From NCBI RefSeq assembly GCF_000507185.2, contig NZ_AYTM02000002.1, positions 3,084,001 through 3,148,000 of the forward strand: a DNA stretch of 64,000 nt, read 5' to 3'. Origin of the DNA: Pseudomonas syringae KCTC 12500 (GTDB taxonomy: Bacteria; Pseudomonadota; Gammaproteobacteria; Pseudomonadales; Pseudomonadaceae). Positions within the stretch are counted from its first letter, which is position 1; each line of letters starts with the position of its first letter. The notes beneath the pieces are model-generated. The model worked only from the letters and a program-made list of their open reading frames with translations. It did no database searches and was not told the DNA's origin. A program made the translations under genes and the position numbers. Below are positions 30,420 to 40,249 of the stretch, piece by piece.

Positions 30420-32312
30420 TCAGCCAATCAGCGCCAGTCGCTCGTTGATCGCGGCTTCGATCCCTTGGGCATCCAGGCCGCACTCGGTGAGCATCTGCGC
30501 AGGCTTGGCGTGCTCGACGTAGACATCCGGCAGGCCCAGGTGCAATACCGACTTGAGGATATTGGCGCGGGCCAAGAACTCGCTGACCGCAGCACCGGCA
30601 CCGCCCATGACGGCGTTTTCTTCCAGTGTGACCAGCAACTCGTGATTGGCGGCAGCTTCGCTCACCAAGGCTTCGTCCAGTGGTTTGACGAAGCGCATGT
30701 CGATCACTGTTGCGTCGAGCTTCTCGGCCACCACCAACGCCTCGGCCAGTTGCACGCCGAACGCCAGTATCGCAACGCCCTGGCCCTGACGCCGCACAAC
30801 GCCCTTGCCGATCTCGACCGGTTCAAGATTGGCCTCGATCACCGCATTAGGGCCGGTGCCGCGTGGGTAGCGTACTGCCGCAGGGCCGGTATGCAGGTAA
30901 CCGGTGCTGAGCAGCTTGCGCAGTTCGTTTTCATCGCTCGGCGTCATCACCAGCATGCCGGGGATGCAGCGCAGGTAGGAGAGGTCGAAGCTGCCTGCGT
31001 GAGTCGGGCCGTCTTCGCCTACCAGCCCGGCGCGGTCGATGGCGAACAGTACGTCGAGGTTCTGTACCGCGACGTCGTGGATCAACTGATCGTAGCCACG
31101 TTGCAGGAAGGTCGAATAGATCGCCACCACCGGCTTGCTGCCTTCGCAGGCCATACCGGCTGCCAGGGTCACTGCGTGTTGCTCGGCAATGGCCACGTCG
31201 AAGTAGCGCTCGGGGAAGCGTTCGCTGAACGCGACCAGATCCGAACCTTCCTTCATCGCAGGCGTGATGCCAACCAGGCGTGCGTCAGCGTCGGCCATGT
31301 CACAGATCCACTGGCCGAACACGCCGGAGTATTTCGGTGCGCTGATCTTTTTCTGCGCGGCAGGCGCATTCAGCGGCTCGAGCTTGGTGATGGCGTGATA
31401 GCCGATCGGATCGACTTCGGCCGGTTCAAACCCCTTGCCCTTTTTGGTCACCACATGCAGAAACTGCGGGCCCTTCAGGTCACGCATGTTGCGCAGGGTG
31501 GCGATCAGGGTCGGCAGGTCGTGGCCGTCGATAGGACCGATATAGTTCCAGCCCAGCTCTTCGAAGAGCGTGCCCGGGACCAGCATGCCTTTGGCGTACT
31601 CCTCGGTGCGCCGCGCGATTTCCCAAGCACCGGGAAGGCGCGAAAGCACCTTTTTGCTGCCTTCACGCATGCTGCTGTAGGTGCGGCTGGAAAGAATCTT
31701 GGCCAGGTAATTCGACAGCCCGCCGACATTGCGCGAGATCGACATGTCGTTGTCGTTGAGGATCACCAGCATGTCGGCGGCCACTTCCGGCGCGTGGTTC
31801 AGCGCTTCGAAGGCCATACCGGCAGTCAGCGCTCCGTCGCCGATCACGGCAATCGATTTGCGCTCGCTGCCCTGCAGGCGCGAGGCAATCGCCATGCCCA
31901 GCGCGGCGCTGATCGAGGTGCTGGAGTGCCCGACACCAAAGGTGTCGTACTCGCTTTCGCTGCGACGCGGAAAGGCCGCAACCCCGTCCTTCTGGCGCAG
32001 GGTGGACATGCGCGCGCGACGGCCGGTGAGGATCTTGTGCGGATAGGCTTGATGACCCACGTCCCACACCAGACGGTCGTCCGGGGTGTCGAAAACGTAA
32101 TGCAGCGCGATGGTCAGCTCGATGACCCCGAGACCGGCACCAAAATGCCCTCCGGTCTGGCCAACGGAATACAGCAATTCCAGGCGCAGCTCATCGGCCA
32201 GGGTTTCCAGCTCGGCTTCGCCCAGACGGCGCAGGCCGTGCGGGGTATCGGCTCGGTCGAGCAACGGCGTGACCGGGCGCTCGCGGGGGATCTCTTTGAA
32301 CGTCGTGGGCAT
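30420..32312 (-). CDS. dxs: 1-deoxy-D-xylulose-5-phosphate synthase
   Basis: A 630-residue thiamine-diphosphate enzyme that condenses pyruvate with glyceraldehyde 3-phosphate, the first step of the MEP isoprenoid pathway. Visible motifs: [18 protein letters not shown], the ThDP-binding [17 protein letters not shown] to NDNDMSIS, the transketolase segment [17 protein letters not shown], and [18 protein letters not shown]. It lies 160 bases downstream of ispA, whose product uses isoprenoid units from this pathway. Confidence 0.97.
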   Translation of the reverse strand: MPTTFKEIPRERPVTPLLDRADTPHGLRRLGEAELETLADELRLELLYSVGQTGGHFGAGLGVIELTIALHYVFDTPDDRLVWDVGHQAYPHKILTGRRARMSTLRQKDGVAAFPRRSESEYDTFGVGHSSTSISAALGMAIASRLQGSERKSIAVIGDGALTAGMAFEALNHAPEVAADMLVILNDNDMSISRNVGGLSNYLAKILSSRTYSSMREGSKKVLSRLPGAWEIARRTEEYAKGMLVPGTLFEELGWNYIGPIDGHDLPTLIATLRNMRDLKGPQFLHVVTKKGKGFEPAEVDPIGYHAITKLEPLNAPAAQKKISAPKYSGVFGQWICDMADADARLVGITPAMKEGSDLVAFSERFPERYFDVAIAEQHAVTLAAGMACEGSKPVVAIYSTFLQRGYDQLIHDVAVQNLDVLFAIDRAGLVGEDGPTHAGSFDLSYLRCIPGMLVMTPSDENELRKLLSTGYLHTGPAAVRYPRGTGPNAVIEANLEPVEIGKGVVRRQGQGVAILAFGVQLAEALVVAEKLDATVIDMRFVKPLDEALVSEAAANHELLVTLEENAVMGGAGAAVSEFLARANILKSVLHLGLPDVYVEHAKPAQMLTECGLDAQGIEAAINERLALIG

Positions 32313-32474
32313 CAGGCGAATCGTTATAAGTAAAAGAGGCGGCAGTTTACCTTATGCATCGTACGCTGCCCATGAAGTGAGTCGGCGGATGATCTGCCGA
32401 CTGACATGTGTAATGACTGAGACCACGATAAAGCGTGGTTGATTCAGCGGATTTTCCGGTTCGGGTGACAGTTG

Positions 32475-33362
32475 TCAGTGGCGACGTTCGACGATGTAGC
32501 GTGCCAACTGGCGCAACGGCTCTGCGGCGGCATCGAACGGGCTCAGCGCCTGCAGCGCCTGATCACGCAGTTCCAGTGCGTAGTGTTTGGCCGCTTCCAG
32601 GCCCAGCAGCGCCGGGTAGGTCGGCTTGTCGCGGGCGATGTCGGCACCCTGGCGCTTGCCGAGGGTCGCGGTATCGCTTTCGACATCGAGAATGTCGTCC
32701 TGAACCTGAAAAGCCAGGCCGATCGCACGCGCGTAGACCTGCAGAGCATCGAGTCGCGGCTGATCGGCGTGACCGCTGGCCAGTGCGCCAAGCCGGACGC
32801 TGGCTTCGATCAATGCACCGGTCTTGTGGCGATGCATGTATTCCAGCGCGGCCTGATCGAGCTTCAGCCCCACGGAACCCAGATCGATAGCCTGACCACC
32901 CACCATGCCTGCCGGTCCGGCCGCAGTCGCGAGGGCGGTAACCATCTGCAGACGCGTCTCGGCATCGCGTGACGTCAGGTGGGGGGCGAGCAGGGCCGTG
33001 AAGGCCAGGCTTTGCAGGCCGTCACCGGCGAGGATTGCGCAGGCTTCATCGAAGGCCTTGTGCGTGGTCGGCTGGCCGCGACGCAGGTCGTCGTCGTCCA
33101 TTGCCGGCAAATCGTCATGTACCAGCGAGTAGGCGTGAATCAGTTCAACGGCACAGGCGGCGCCGTTGGCATCCTCGGCTACACCGCCCAGTGCTTCGCA
33201 GGCGGCATACGCGAGCAGCGGGCGCACGCGCTTGCCGCCGTTCATCACGCTGTAGCGCATGGCTTCGTAGAGGCGTTCGAGCTCAGGGCCCGGAGCCTTG
33301 AACAGCCCGTCGAGTGCTGCGTTGACGCGAGTCTGGCTTTGCGCTTGATAGCTCGCGATCAT
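32475..33362 (-). CDS. ispA: (2E,6E)-farnesyl diphosphate synthase
   Basis: A 295-residue polyprenyl synthase. It has the first aspartate-rich motif in [16 protein letters not shown] and the second in [13 protein letters not shown], with [19 protein letters not shown] for diphosphate binding. It condenses IPP with DMAPP and GPP to make farnesyl diphosphate. The start overlaps the xseB stop by 4 bp, so the order on the minus strand is xseB-ispA-dxs, the common gammaproteobacterial operon. Confidence 0.97.
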   Translation of the reverse strand: MIASYQAQSQTRVNAALDGLFKAPGPELERLYEAMRYSVMNGGKRVRPLLAYAACEALGGVAEDANGAACAVELIHAYSLVHDDLPAMDDDDLRRGQPTTHKAFDEACAILAGDGLQSLAFTALLAPHLTSRDAETRLQMVTALATAAGPAGMVGGQAIDLGSVGLKLDQAALEYMHRHKTGALIEASVRLGALASGHADQPRLDALQVYARAIGLAFQVQDDILDVESDTATLGKRQGADIARDKPTYPALLGLEAAKHYALELRDQALQALSPFDAAAEPLRQLARYIVERRH

Positions 33363-33604
33363 TCGGGGAGTTCCGCATCGTCGAACGGCTCTTCGCTCAG
33401 CTCGCCATCGCGTTCCAGCAGCACCTGAACCTTCTGCTCGGCCTGGGTGAGGGCGCTCTGGCAGTCGCGGGTCAGGCGTACACCTTGCTCGAAGGCGGTC
33501 AGGGAGTCTTCCAGCGACAACTCGCCATTCTCCAGCCGCTCTACCAGCGCTTGCAGATCAGCGAGTGACTGTTCGAAATCCAGTGCAGCTTTCTTGCGGG
33601 CCAT
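33359..33604 (-). CDS. xseB: Exodeoxyribonuclease VII small subunit
   Basis: An 81-residue small acidic subunit with the family pattern [26 protein letters not shown] and FEQGVRL. It associates with XseA to degrade single-stranded DNA. The start [12 protein letters not shown] (ATG at 33604) gives normal length; an upstream in-frame start would add 12 residues. First gene of xseB-ispA-dxs. Confidence 0.95.
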   Translation of the reverse strand: MARKKAALDFEQSLADLQALVERLENGELSLEDSLTAFEQGVRLTRDCQSALTQAEQKVQVLLERDGELSEEPFDDAELPE

Positions 33605-33706
33605 GGGGGCATTTCCGGTAGAGGTTAAACCGCGCGACACTAGCAGAGCGAGGGCGTCTGGGCAAATTGCGACGACGGAGCCGCGCTCTTCAAGCGCCTG
33701 TCGGGT

Positions 33707-34873
33707 TCAACCTGCCGCGAATCCGTTGCGCAGGTCTGCGATCAGGTCTTCCGGGCTTTCCAGGCCGACCTGCAGCCGCAGCATCGGGCCAGCGCCGCGG
33801 TCAGGACCGTGTTGTTCGACTTCCGTGATGAGGCTTTCAAACCCACCCCAGGAGTAGCCGACGCCGAACAGTTTCAACGCGCCGGTAAAGCGATCCAGCA
33901 CCTGCCGGTCGGTGGTATTGAATTCAAAACTGAGCAAGCCGTTGCAGCCGTGGAAGTCGCGCTTCCAGATCGCGTGGCCCGGATCGTCCGGCAACGCGAG
34001 ATAGAGCACGCGGGCAACCTGGGGCTGGACCTGCAGCCATTGTGCGATCTGCAGCGCGTGACGCTCATGCATGGCCATGCGCGCCGCCAGACTGCGGGCA
34101 CCACGCAGCACCAGATAGGCATCATCGGGGCTGACGGTATTGCCCACGGCGGTGTTCATGGTTTTCAGGGCATGCCAGTGCGCTTCGGTGGTGCTGACGC
34201 TGCCCATCATGACGTCGGAGTGGCCGGCCACGTACTTGGTCAGGGCCATCAGCGAAATGTCCGCGCCCAGCTCCAGCGGCTTGAACAACACTCCCGAGCC
34301 CCAGGAGTTATCCACAGCCAGCAGCAGATTCCTTGCTTTGCACAGCTGTGATAGGGCAGGCAGGTCACACATGTCGAATGTCAGCGAGCCGGGCACCTCG
34401 GCATAGATCATCCGGGTGTTGGCCTTGATCAGCGATTCCACGTTACTGCCGTCGGCCGCGTAGAAATCGAACTGGATGTCGAAGGCGGTCAGCATGGTTT
34501 TCGCCAGCCGCCGAACAGGGCCATAGACCGATTCGGTCATCAGGACATGATCGCCGGGACGCAGAAACGATTGAAACATCTGCGCCACTGCGGCCAGCCC
34601 GGTCGGGTACAGGCAGGTGCCGTGTGCGCCTTCGAGCTCGGAGATCAGGTCTTGCAAGGCAAACGCAGTCGGGTTGCCGTTGGCACCGTAAGTCAGCGAG
34701 CGCTCAGGCCCCGCGGTGCGAATTTCCGCCTGCCGCAAGCTTTCCAGACTGTCGAACAGCACTGTACTGAGGCGTACGACGGGTGGGTTGACCGCAATCC
34801 CGGGCCCGCTGCTGGCACTGCGTCCGCTTTGCGACAGGGCGGTGTGGGCACGAGGGTCTTTGGCTTGCGGCAT
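33707..34873 (-). CDS. PLP-dependent cystathionine beta-lyase (Cys/Met metabolism family)
   Basis: A 388-residue fold-type I PLP enzyme. It has the cofactor lysine in SLMALTKYVAGHSDVMMGSV, the PLP aspartate in LLAVDNSWGSGVLF, and the substrate-binding SWGGFESLI near the C-terminus, as in MetC. It would cleave cystathionine to homocysteine, pyruvate and ammonia in methionine synthesis, or act on related thioethers. The ATG at 34873 is chosen because GGAG stands just upstream; the in-frame start at 34924 adds 17 residues without conservation. It stands alone between xseB and the DUF1016 gene. Confidence 0.85.
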   Translation of the reverse strand: MPQAKDPRAHTALSQSGRSASSGPGIAVNPPVVRLSTVLFDSLESLRQAEIRTAGPERSLTYGANGNPTAFALQDLISELEGAHGTCLYPTGLAAVAQMFQSFLRPGDHVLMTESVYGPVRRLAKTMLTAFDIQFDFYAADGSNVESLIKANTRMIYAEVPGSLTFDMCDLPALSQLCKARNLLLAVDNSWGSGVLFKPLELGADISLMALTKYVAGHSDVMMGSVSTTEAHWHALKTMNTAVGNTVSPDDAYLVLRGARSLAARMAMHERHALQIAQWLQVQPQVARVLYLALPDDPGHAIWKRDFHGCNGLLSFEFNTTDRQVLDRFTGALKLFGVGYSWGGFESLITEVEQHGPDRGAGPMLRLQVGLESPEDLIADLRNGFAAG

Positions 34874-34952
34874 TGGAGGCTCCGGGTGGAAAAGGCTTGC
34901 AGGCTGCGGCGCTGGTACCCGCAAGCGTAATGCATCGTGCGCCTGGCAGGTA

Positions 34953-35969
34953 TCACTGATCGTTCAACACAGCGCTTGCGTAGAATTCATGCAGTTTCGC
35001 TTGCAGTAACTGTCTGTCCGGCAGGCGGGTCTGGTACTCGGCAATCAACGCGGGTGAAAGCGAGCGGTTCAGAGCGTACTCGACGACTTCGTCGTTTTTG
35101 CTGGCGCAGAGTAAGACGCCAATGGCCGGGTTTTCATGGGGTTTGCGTTCGTTGCGGTCCAGCGCTTCCAGGTAGAAGTCCAGTTTGCCGAGGTATTCGG
35201 GCTCAAAGCGGCCGACCTTGAGCTCAATGGCAACGAGGCAATTGAGGCCTCGATGGAAAAACAGCAGATCCAGAGCAAAGTCCTGGCCGCCGACCTGCAA
35301 CGCGTACTCGGAGCCGACAAAGCAGAAATCGCGGCCTAGCTCGATCAGAAAGTCCCTCAGGCGTTTCAACAAGCCGCCATGCAGGTCCGCCTCGGCGTGC
35401 CCCGGTGGCAGCTCCAGAAACTCCACCATGTAGGCATCACGGAATATATCCAGTGCGGCCGGCCGGTTTTCCTTGAGCATCGCCGAGGCTTTGGCTGGCT
35501 GGGTGACAGTGCGCTCGAATAGAGCGTTCTTGAATTGGCGCTCAAGTTCGCGTTTTGACCACTTTTCCTGAGTTGCCATTTTCAGGTAGAACTCGCGTTC
35601 TTCAGGACGCTTGCTCTGGCTGAAAATGATCAGGTTATGTGACCAGGATAATTGTCGCGCCAGTGGCGCGACTTTCTCTTCTGCACGGTAAATCTCATAG
35701 AATTGACGCATGCGAAAAAGGTTGCTGCGCGTGAAACCACGCAGTCCTGGCTGGGTGGTGGCCAGATGCTCTGCAAGCTGGGTGACCACCGCGTCACCCC
35801 ATTCAGCGTTTTCAAGCTTGCGACTGATGTAAGCGCCGACTTGCCAGTAAAGCTCGATCAATTGGGTGTTCACCGCTTGTGCGGCCTGCTGTCGAGCGCT
35901 CCGGATCATGGCGAGCACTTCATCAAAGCGATCATGTACAGGCGTATGCGGTGTGTTGGGAGTACTCAT
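34953..35969 (-). CDS. DUF1016 / YhcG-type PDDEXK nuclease domain protein
   Basis: A 338-residue protein. The N-terminal DUF1016_N part (about 10-160: LIELYWQVGAYISRKL, GLRGFTRSNLFRMRQFYEIY, LSWSHNLIIF) is followed by a PDDEXK nuclease-like domain (about 190-315) with the core YALQVGGQDFALDLLFFHRGLNCLVAIELKVGRF: Asp, then ELK after about 15 residues. Members occur in accessory regions, often near restriction systems or mobile elements. The biological role is unsettled. All core residues are present, so it is probably active. A remnant of a related gene lies at 46461-46625. Confidence 0.88.
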   Translation of the reverse strand: MSTPNTPHTPVHDRFDEVLAMIRSARQQAAQAVNTQLIELYWQVGAYISRKLENAEWGDAVVTQLAEHLATTQPGLRGFTRSNLFRMRQFYEIYRAEEKVAPLARQLSWSHNLIIFSQSKRPEEREFYLKMATQEKWSKRELERQFKNALFERTVTQPAKASAMLKENRPAALDIFRDAYMVEFLELPPGHAEADLHGGLLKRLRDFLIELGRDFCFVGSEYALQVGGQDFALDLLFFHRGLNCLVAIELKVGRFEPEYLGKLDFYLEALDRNERKPHENPAIGVLLCASKNDEVVEYALNRSLSPALIAEYQTRLPDRQLLQAKLHEFYASAVLNDQ

Positions 35970-36171
35970 ACTGAAAGTACTCCACTGCGTGGCAACCTGA
36001 TGGGCGATTGCAAGCGAAAGTCTGGAAGAACAGTTGTTCGGCTCATAAAGGCGCGTCCTTGGGCGGTGGCTAAGGTCGGCTACTTTACGTGCAGATCAGG
36101 ACGTTCTGTTCCAGAGTTTCCTGTGGGTTTGTAGCATCAGGTTTCTGTCCGCGAAGGACTTGACGTGTGCC

Positions 36172-37014
36172 TTATTTATCCAGATCGGACGCCTGATGCC
36201 GCTCTGGAACCTGATCGGCTTCTTCGCCCCAGGTGCGATTGACCTTCTGGCCTTTGATAACGGCAGGGCGTGCGGCGATTTCTTCTGTCCAGCGAATCAG
36301 GTTCGGGTATTCGTGTACCGAGAGGAATTCGGCAGCCGAATACACCTTGTTCTGCACCAGCGCGCCATACCATGGCCAGACCGCGATATCGGCAATCGTG
36401 TAGGTGTCGCCGGCCAGGTAGCGGTGCTCGCCCAGGCGACGGTTCAGCACATCGAGTTGGCGCTTGGCTTCCATCGCGAAGCGGTTGATGGGGTATTCGA
36501 GTTTTTCGGGCGCATAGGCGTAGAAATGCCCGAAACCACCACCCAGATACGGCGCAGCGCCCATCTGCCAGAACAGCCAGTTCAGCGTTTCGGTACGGCC
36601 TGCCGGGTCGGCGGGCAGGAAGCTGGAAAACTTCTCTGCCAGGTACAGCAGGATAGAGCCGGACTCGAATACACGAACAGGTGTTTCATGGCTTCGATCC
36701 AGCAATGCCGGGATCTTGGAATTGGGGTTGATCTCGACAAAGCCGCTGGAGAACTGATCGCCCTCGGAGATGCGGATCAGCCAGGCATCGTATTCCGCGC
36801 CGCTGTGCCCGAGCGCCAGCAGCTCTTCGAGCATGATCGTGACCTTCACGCCGTTGGGGGTGGCCAGCGAATAAAGCTGCAGCGGGTGCTTGCCGACCGG
36901 CAGCACCTTGTCGTGCGTGGGGCCGGCAACGGGCCGGTTGATGCTGGCGAACGTGCCGCCCGCTTTTGTTTCCTGCTGCCAGACCTTCGGCGGGGTGTAG
37001 GACGTTTGGGTCAT
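36172..37014 (-). CDS. yghU: YghU-type glutathione S-transferase family protein
   Basis: A 280-residue protein of the nu-class GST group (YghU), which binds two glutathiones and shows disulphide-bond reductase activity. Typical segments: TPPKVWQQETKAGGTFASINRPVAGPTHDK at the N-terminus, the thioredoxin-like VEINPNSKIPALLDRS and VFESGSILLYLAEKF, and the helical domain from about 165. The ATG at 37014 with GAGG-type sequence upstream is the standard family start; the in-frame ATG at 37071 is rejected. It forms the left border of the polysaccharide cluster. Confidence 0.9.
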   Translation of the reverse strand: MTQTSYTPPKVWQQETKAGGTFASINRPVAGPTHDKVLPVGKHPLQLYSLATPNGVKVTIMLEELLALGHSGAEYDAWLIRISEGDQFSSGFVEINPNSKIPALLDRSHETPVRVFESGSILLYLAEKFSSFLPADPAGRTETLNWLFWQMGAAPYLGGGFGHFYAYAPEKLEYPINRFAMEAKRQLDVLNRRLGEHRYLAGDTYTIADIAVWPWYGALVQNKVYSAAEFLSVHEYPNLIRWTEEIAARPAVIKGQKVNRTWGEEADQVPERHQASDLDK

Positions 37015-37320
37015 GAGGAGCCTCGCTTGTTCAAGGGTGATCGCTGGACCGGTCGTGTTGCAAAGGACCATCGACGTTATAGATCAACGCGCGTGCAGGG
37101 AAGTGCCTTGCGATCGTGAACGAGTGTGGCGAGGGGCTCATTTCGCTACCGCTGGGAGTTTGTGGAATATTCCTACAGCAACTAAGGCGGCGTCCTATAG
37201 CTGTGGCTGGGTAAAAGAAGAGAACATGTGTTCGCAGCATGAGGCCATAAGGTTAGCCATTTATGATCTTGGTTGTCAAAGTCGCTCTCTCTGATTTACC
37301 TATTAATAGCTGGATACCGT

Positions 37321-38097
37321 ATGCCGTCTTTTTGCAGTCCGGGCGTTATGAAGTGGCGTGACCTGATCATCAATCTTGTTTCCAAGGAAATAAAAATCCG
37401 TTACATGGGCGCAACGTTGGGCTTTGTCTGGTCATTGGGCAATCCGCTGGTTGTAACACTCACGTATTACACGGTGTTCACCTATATTCTGCCCAGTAGT
37501 CAGGATCGCTTCGCGCTGCACCTGGTGACAGGTGTTGTCCACTGGATGCTTCTGGCACAAATTGTTTCGCAAAGCGGAGAGTGGCTGATCAATAACGGCA
37601 ACCTCATTCGAAAGTTGCGTTTTCCCCGTCTGTTACTACCCGTTTCCGGTGCGCTGGCAATCGTTGTTTTCTGGGCCGGCTGCATGCTCGTCTATGCATC
37701 GCTATTTGCCATGCTCGGTGGCGTCTTTTCGCGTGCGCTGTTGTTTTATCCGATTGTGCTGATCGCATTCATGGCATTGATCATGGGCTTTGGTCTGGCG
37801 CTCAGTGTCATTCAGGTCACCGTACGGGATGCCAAGCACTTCATCGACGTGTTTCTACCCTTGCTGTTCTGGCTCACACCCATCGTATGGGTGACCTCAT
37901 CTCTGCCCGACGGTATCGCCCGCATTGCGGCCTATAACCCGATAGGCCTGTACTTCAACACTTTCACCAGCATTCTGCACACCGGAGTCGTTCCGGAGAC
38001 CTGTGATCTGCTGCTGTGCGTGTTCATGGGCGCTGCGTCGTTGCTTGTGGGCCTGTTGATGTTCAGGAAGGTGGACAACGTGGTGGAGTATCTATGA
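37321..38097 (+). CDS. wzm: Polysaccharide ABC transporter permease (Wzm-type)
   Basis: A 258-residue ABC-2 type permease with about six hydrophobic helices. It begins with the amphipathic LIINLVSKEIKIRYMGATLGFVWSLGNPL, the standard start of Wzm/KpsM-like O-antigen or capsule exporters, and ends in a short FRKVDNVVEYL tail. It moves undecaprenyl-linked polysaccharide across the inner membrane with Wzt. The start is uncertain: ATG 37321, ATG 37348 and TTG 37273 are all in frame and none has a strong ribosome-binding site. It overlaps wzt by 4 bp and is the first gene of the cluster. Confidence 0.88.
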   Translation: MPSFCSPGVMKWRDLIINLVSKEIKIRYMGATLGFVWSLGNPLVVTLTYYTVFTYILPSSQDRFALHLVTGVVHWMLLAQIVSQSGEWLINNGNLIRKLRFPRLLLPVSGALAIVVFWAGCMLVYASLFAMLGGVFSRALLFYPIVLIAFMALIMGFGLALSVIQVTVRDAKHFIDVFLPLLFWLTPIVWVTSSLPDGIARIAAYNPIGLYFNTFTSILHTGVVPETCDLLLCVFMGAASLLVGLLMFRKVDNVVEYL

Positions 38098-38798
38098 GTC
38101 GCGTCGTCATCAAGGCAGAAAACCTCACCAAACAGTTTGTTCTGCGCCACAACAGGGGTGGTTTGAAGAAGAAGTTTCTGGGGCTGTTTGACGCTCAATA
38201 TCGTGAGCGTGCCGAAACATTCACGGCAGTCAGCGATGTATCGTTCACCTTGCACAAAGGTGAGTCGCTTGCACTGGTGGGGCATAACGGTTCAGGTAAA
38301 AGTACTTTGTTGCAATTGGTCTCACGCATTCTTGTGCCCACCAGTGGGCGTCTGACCAGCGTGGGTCGGGTGGCACCGCTAATCGAAATAGGGGTGGGTT
38401 TTCACCCTGAACTGACCGGCGAGGAAAATATCTACCTCAATGCCAGCCTGTTTGGATTGAGTAACAAGGAAGTGCGTTCGCGTTTCAACGAGATTGTCGA
38501 TTTTTCCGGGTTGGGAAACTTCATCGATACGCCGGTAAAGAACTATTCGTCAGGCATGTACATGAGGCTGGGTTTTTCAGTCGCCGTTCATGTAGAGCCT
38601 CAGACATTACTGGCTGACGAAGTTCTTGCGGTAGGGGACGAAGAGTTCAAGCGCAAATGCCACGAACGAATTCGCATGATGCAGGATGACGGTATGGCCT
38701 TGATTCTTGTTACCCACGCAGTAGAAGAAGGTAAAGAGTTTTGCCAGCGTTACTTGACGCTCGATCGTGGCCGGATGACCGAGCACGGTTACTACTGA
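38094..38798 (+). CDS. wzt: Polysaccharide ABC transporter ATP-binding protein (Wzt-type, short form)
   Basis: A 234-residue ATPase with Walker A LVGHNGSGKSTLLQLVS, the polysaccharide-exporter LIEIGVGFHPELTGEENIYLN, signature YSSGMYMRLGFSVAV and Walker B LLADEVLAVGD. It lacks the C-terminal carbohydrate-binding domain found in Wzt proteins that recognise a capped chain end, so export is probably not tied to terminal-sugar recognition. Its ATG overlaps the wzm stop (ATGA). Confidence 0.92.
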   Translation: MSRVVIKAENLTKQFVLRHNRGGLKKKFLGLFDAQYRERAETFTAVSDVSFTLHKGESLALVGHNGSGKSTLLQLVSRILVPTSGRLTSVGRVAPLIEIGVGFHPELTGEENIYLNASLFGLSNKEVRSRFNEIVDFSGLGNFIDTPVKNYSSGMYMRLGFSVAVHVEPQTLLADEVLAVGDEEFKRKCHERIRMMQDDGMALILVTHAVEEGKEFCQRYLTLDRGRMTEHGYY

Positions 38799-38864
38799 TT
38801 CATTGTTTCGCGATGCCATGCTTCCAATCATCTTGGCCATCACCCCATTCATAAAGGTATTTCC

Positions 38865-39626
38865 ATGTTGCAAATTATCGTTCCGATGGCCGGGGCCGGG
38901 AGTCGCTTTGCGGTTGCGGGCTACACCGATCCCAAACCGTTGATCCCTGTACATGGTGTGCCGATGATCAAGGTCGTGATCGACAACCTGACGCCGGAGT
39001 GCCCGCACAGATTCATCTTTATCTGTCAGGCGGAACAGGTCGCCCGTTACGGGCTGAGGGAAAAACTGCGTACCTGGGCGCCCGGCTGCGAGATCGTCGA
39101 ACTCGGCGGCCTGACCGGGGGCGCTGCGTGCTCGGTGTATGCAGCGAGGCACCTGCTCGACGACAGCCAGCAAGTGATGATTGCCAACAGCGACCAGTAC
39201 GTCGATGTGGATATAAACGCCTATCTGCAGGTAATTAACGAGAGCGATGCAGAGGGCTTGATCATGACCATGAAAGCCAGCGATCCGAAATGGTCGTTCG
39301 TGGGCTTCAGTGCAGCAGGCCTGATCGACCGTGTGGTGGAAAAAGAGGTTATCTCTGACGAGGCCACTGTCGGCATCTATAACTTTCGCCATGCAGGTCA
39401 ACTGATATCGGCCATCGAGGCGATGGTCGCGAAAGATCTTCGCGTCAATGGTGAGTTCTATGTCGCACCGGTTTACAACGAGCTCATCGGGCAGGGCGCC
39501 AGGGTCATTCATTACAGCATTGGTGCAGAAGGTCATGGCATGTATGGCCTGGGCATCCCGGCAGACCTCAACCAGTTCCTGTCGTTGCCGCTGAGCAGGC
39601 AGGCAGCCTCGGTAAAAGAGGCCTGA
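38865..39626 (+). CDS. Sugar-nucleotidyltransferase-like protein (NTase 1)
   Basis: A 253-residue GT-A fold nucleotidyltransferase. It opens with a full nucleotide-binding loop MAGAGSRFAVAGYTDPKPLI, and has the metal-binding ANSDQYVD and the product-site segment VGIYNFRHAG. The pattern resembles capsule-cluster transferases such as Campylobacter Cj1416, which couples CTP to phosphoglutamine, as well as sugar-1-phosphate transferases. The activated group is therefore unknown; CTP is a fair guess only. It lies 66 bases after wzt and one base before the GDPD-like gene. Confidence 0.8.
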   Translation: MLQIIVPMAGAGSRFAVAGYTDPKPLIPVHGVPMIKVVIDNLTPECPHRFIFICQAEQVARYGLREKLRTWAPGCEIVELGGLTGGAACSVYAARHLLDDSQQVMIANSDQYVDVDINAYLQVINESDAEGLIMTMKASDPKWSFVGFSAAGLIDRVVEKEVISDEATVGIYNFRHAGQLISAIEAMVAKDLRVNGEFYVAPVYNELIGQGARVIHYSIGAEGHGMYGLGIPADLNQFLSLPLSRQAASVKEA

Positions 39627-39627
39627 C

Positions 39628-40242
39628 ATGCAGATCATCAGCCATCGCGGCTATTGGCTGCAAAGGCCAGAGCGCAATCTGCCCGAAGCTTTTCATCGAT
39701 CATTCGACCTTGGCTTCGGCACCGAAACCGATGTCCGTGATGTGGCTGGCCAGCTGGTTATTTCCCACGACATGCCCGCGGGCGGCGAGCTGACGCTGGA
39801 CGGCCTGCTCGACATCATGGCGGACCGCAACCTGCCTCTGGCCATCAACGTCAAGGCGGATGGCCTGGCGCAGGCTCTCGCTGAAACCTTCGCGCGGTAC
39901 GGCCATACCAACTGGTTCGCCTTCGATATGGCGGTTCCGGACATGCGCAGTTACCTCAACGCCAACCTCATCACTTACACCCGTCTCAGCGACGTTGAGC
40001 CTTCGCCTGCCTGGCTTGAACAGGCTGCAGGCGTCTGGCTTGACGGTTTTGAGGGTGAGTGGTTCTCCAATCAGGTCATTGGCGATCTTCTTTCCCTGGG
40101 CAAGCGAATTTGTGTGGTGTCACCCGAATTGCACGGGCGTGGTCATGACGCCCTGTGGCAGCAATTGCTCAAGTTCAGGTCGCAGGACCGTTTGACGCTG
40201 TGCACTGATCTTCCCGCAGACGCAGCCACTTTCTTCACGTGA
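39628..40242 (+). CDS. Glycerophosphodiester phosphodiesterase-like protein
   Basis: A 204-residue TIM-barrel protein of the PLC/GDPD superfamily. It shows the first catalytic His and Arg in ISHRGYW (His6, Arg7), metal ligands in GTETDVRD (Glu33, Asp35) and the second His in LVISHD (His47). It is shorter than housekeeping GlpQ/UgpQ enzymes and has no signal peptide, so it works in the cytoplasm. The setting between a nucleotidyltransferase and a HAD phosphatase suggests that it makes or trims a phospho-intermediate for a polysaccharide substituent. Confidence 0.8.
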   Translation: MQIISHRGYWLQRPERNLPEAFHRSFDLGFGTETDVRDVAGQLVISHDMPAGGELTLDGLLDIMADRNLPLAINVKADGLAQALAETFARYGHTNWFAFDMAVPDMRSYLNANLITYTRLSDVEPSPAWLEQAAGVWLDGFEGEWFSNQVIGDLLSLGKRICVVSPELHGRGHDALWQQLLKFRSQDRLTLCTDLPADAATFFT

Positions 40243-40249
40243 GGCAATC

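Noticed and set aside
29220..32333. 1037-codon open frame antisense to the AGE epimerase and dxs
   Set aside because: Its length comes from high third-position GC in two real genes. The protein shows no recognisable motif, and dxs is unmistakable on the other strand.
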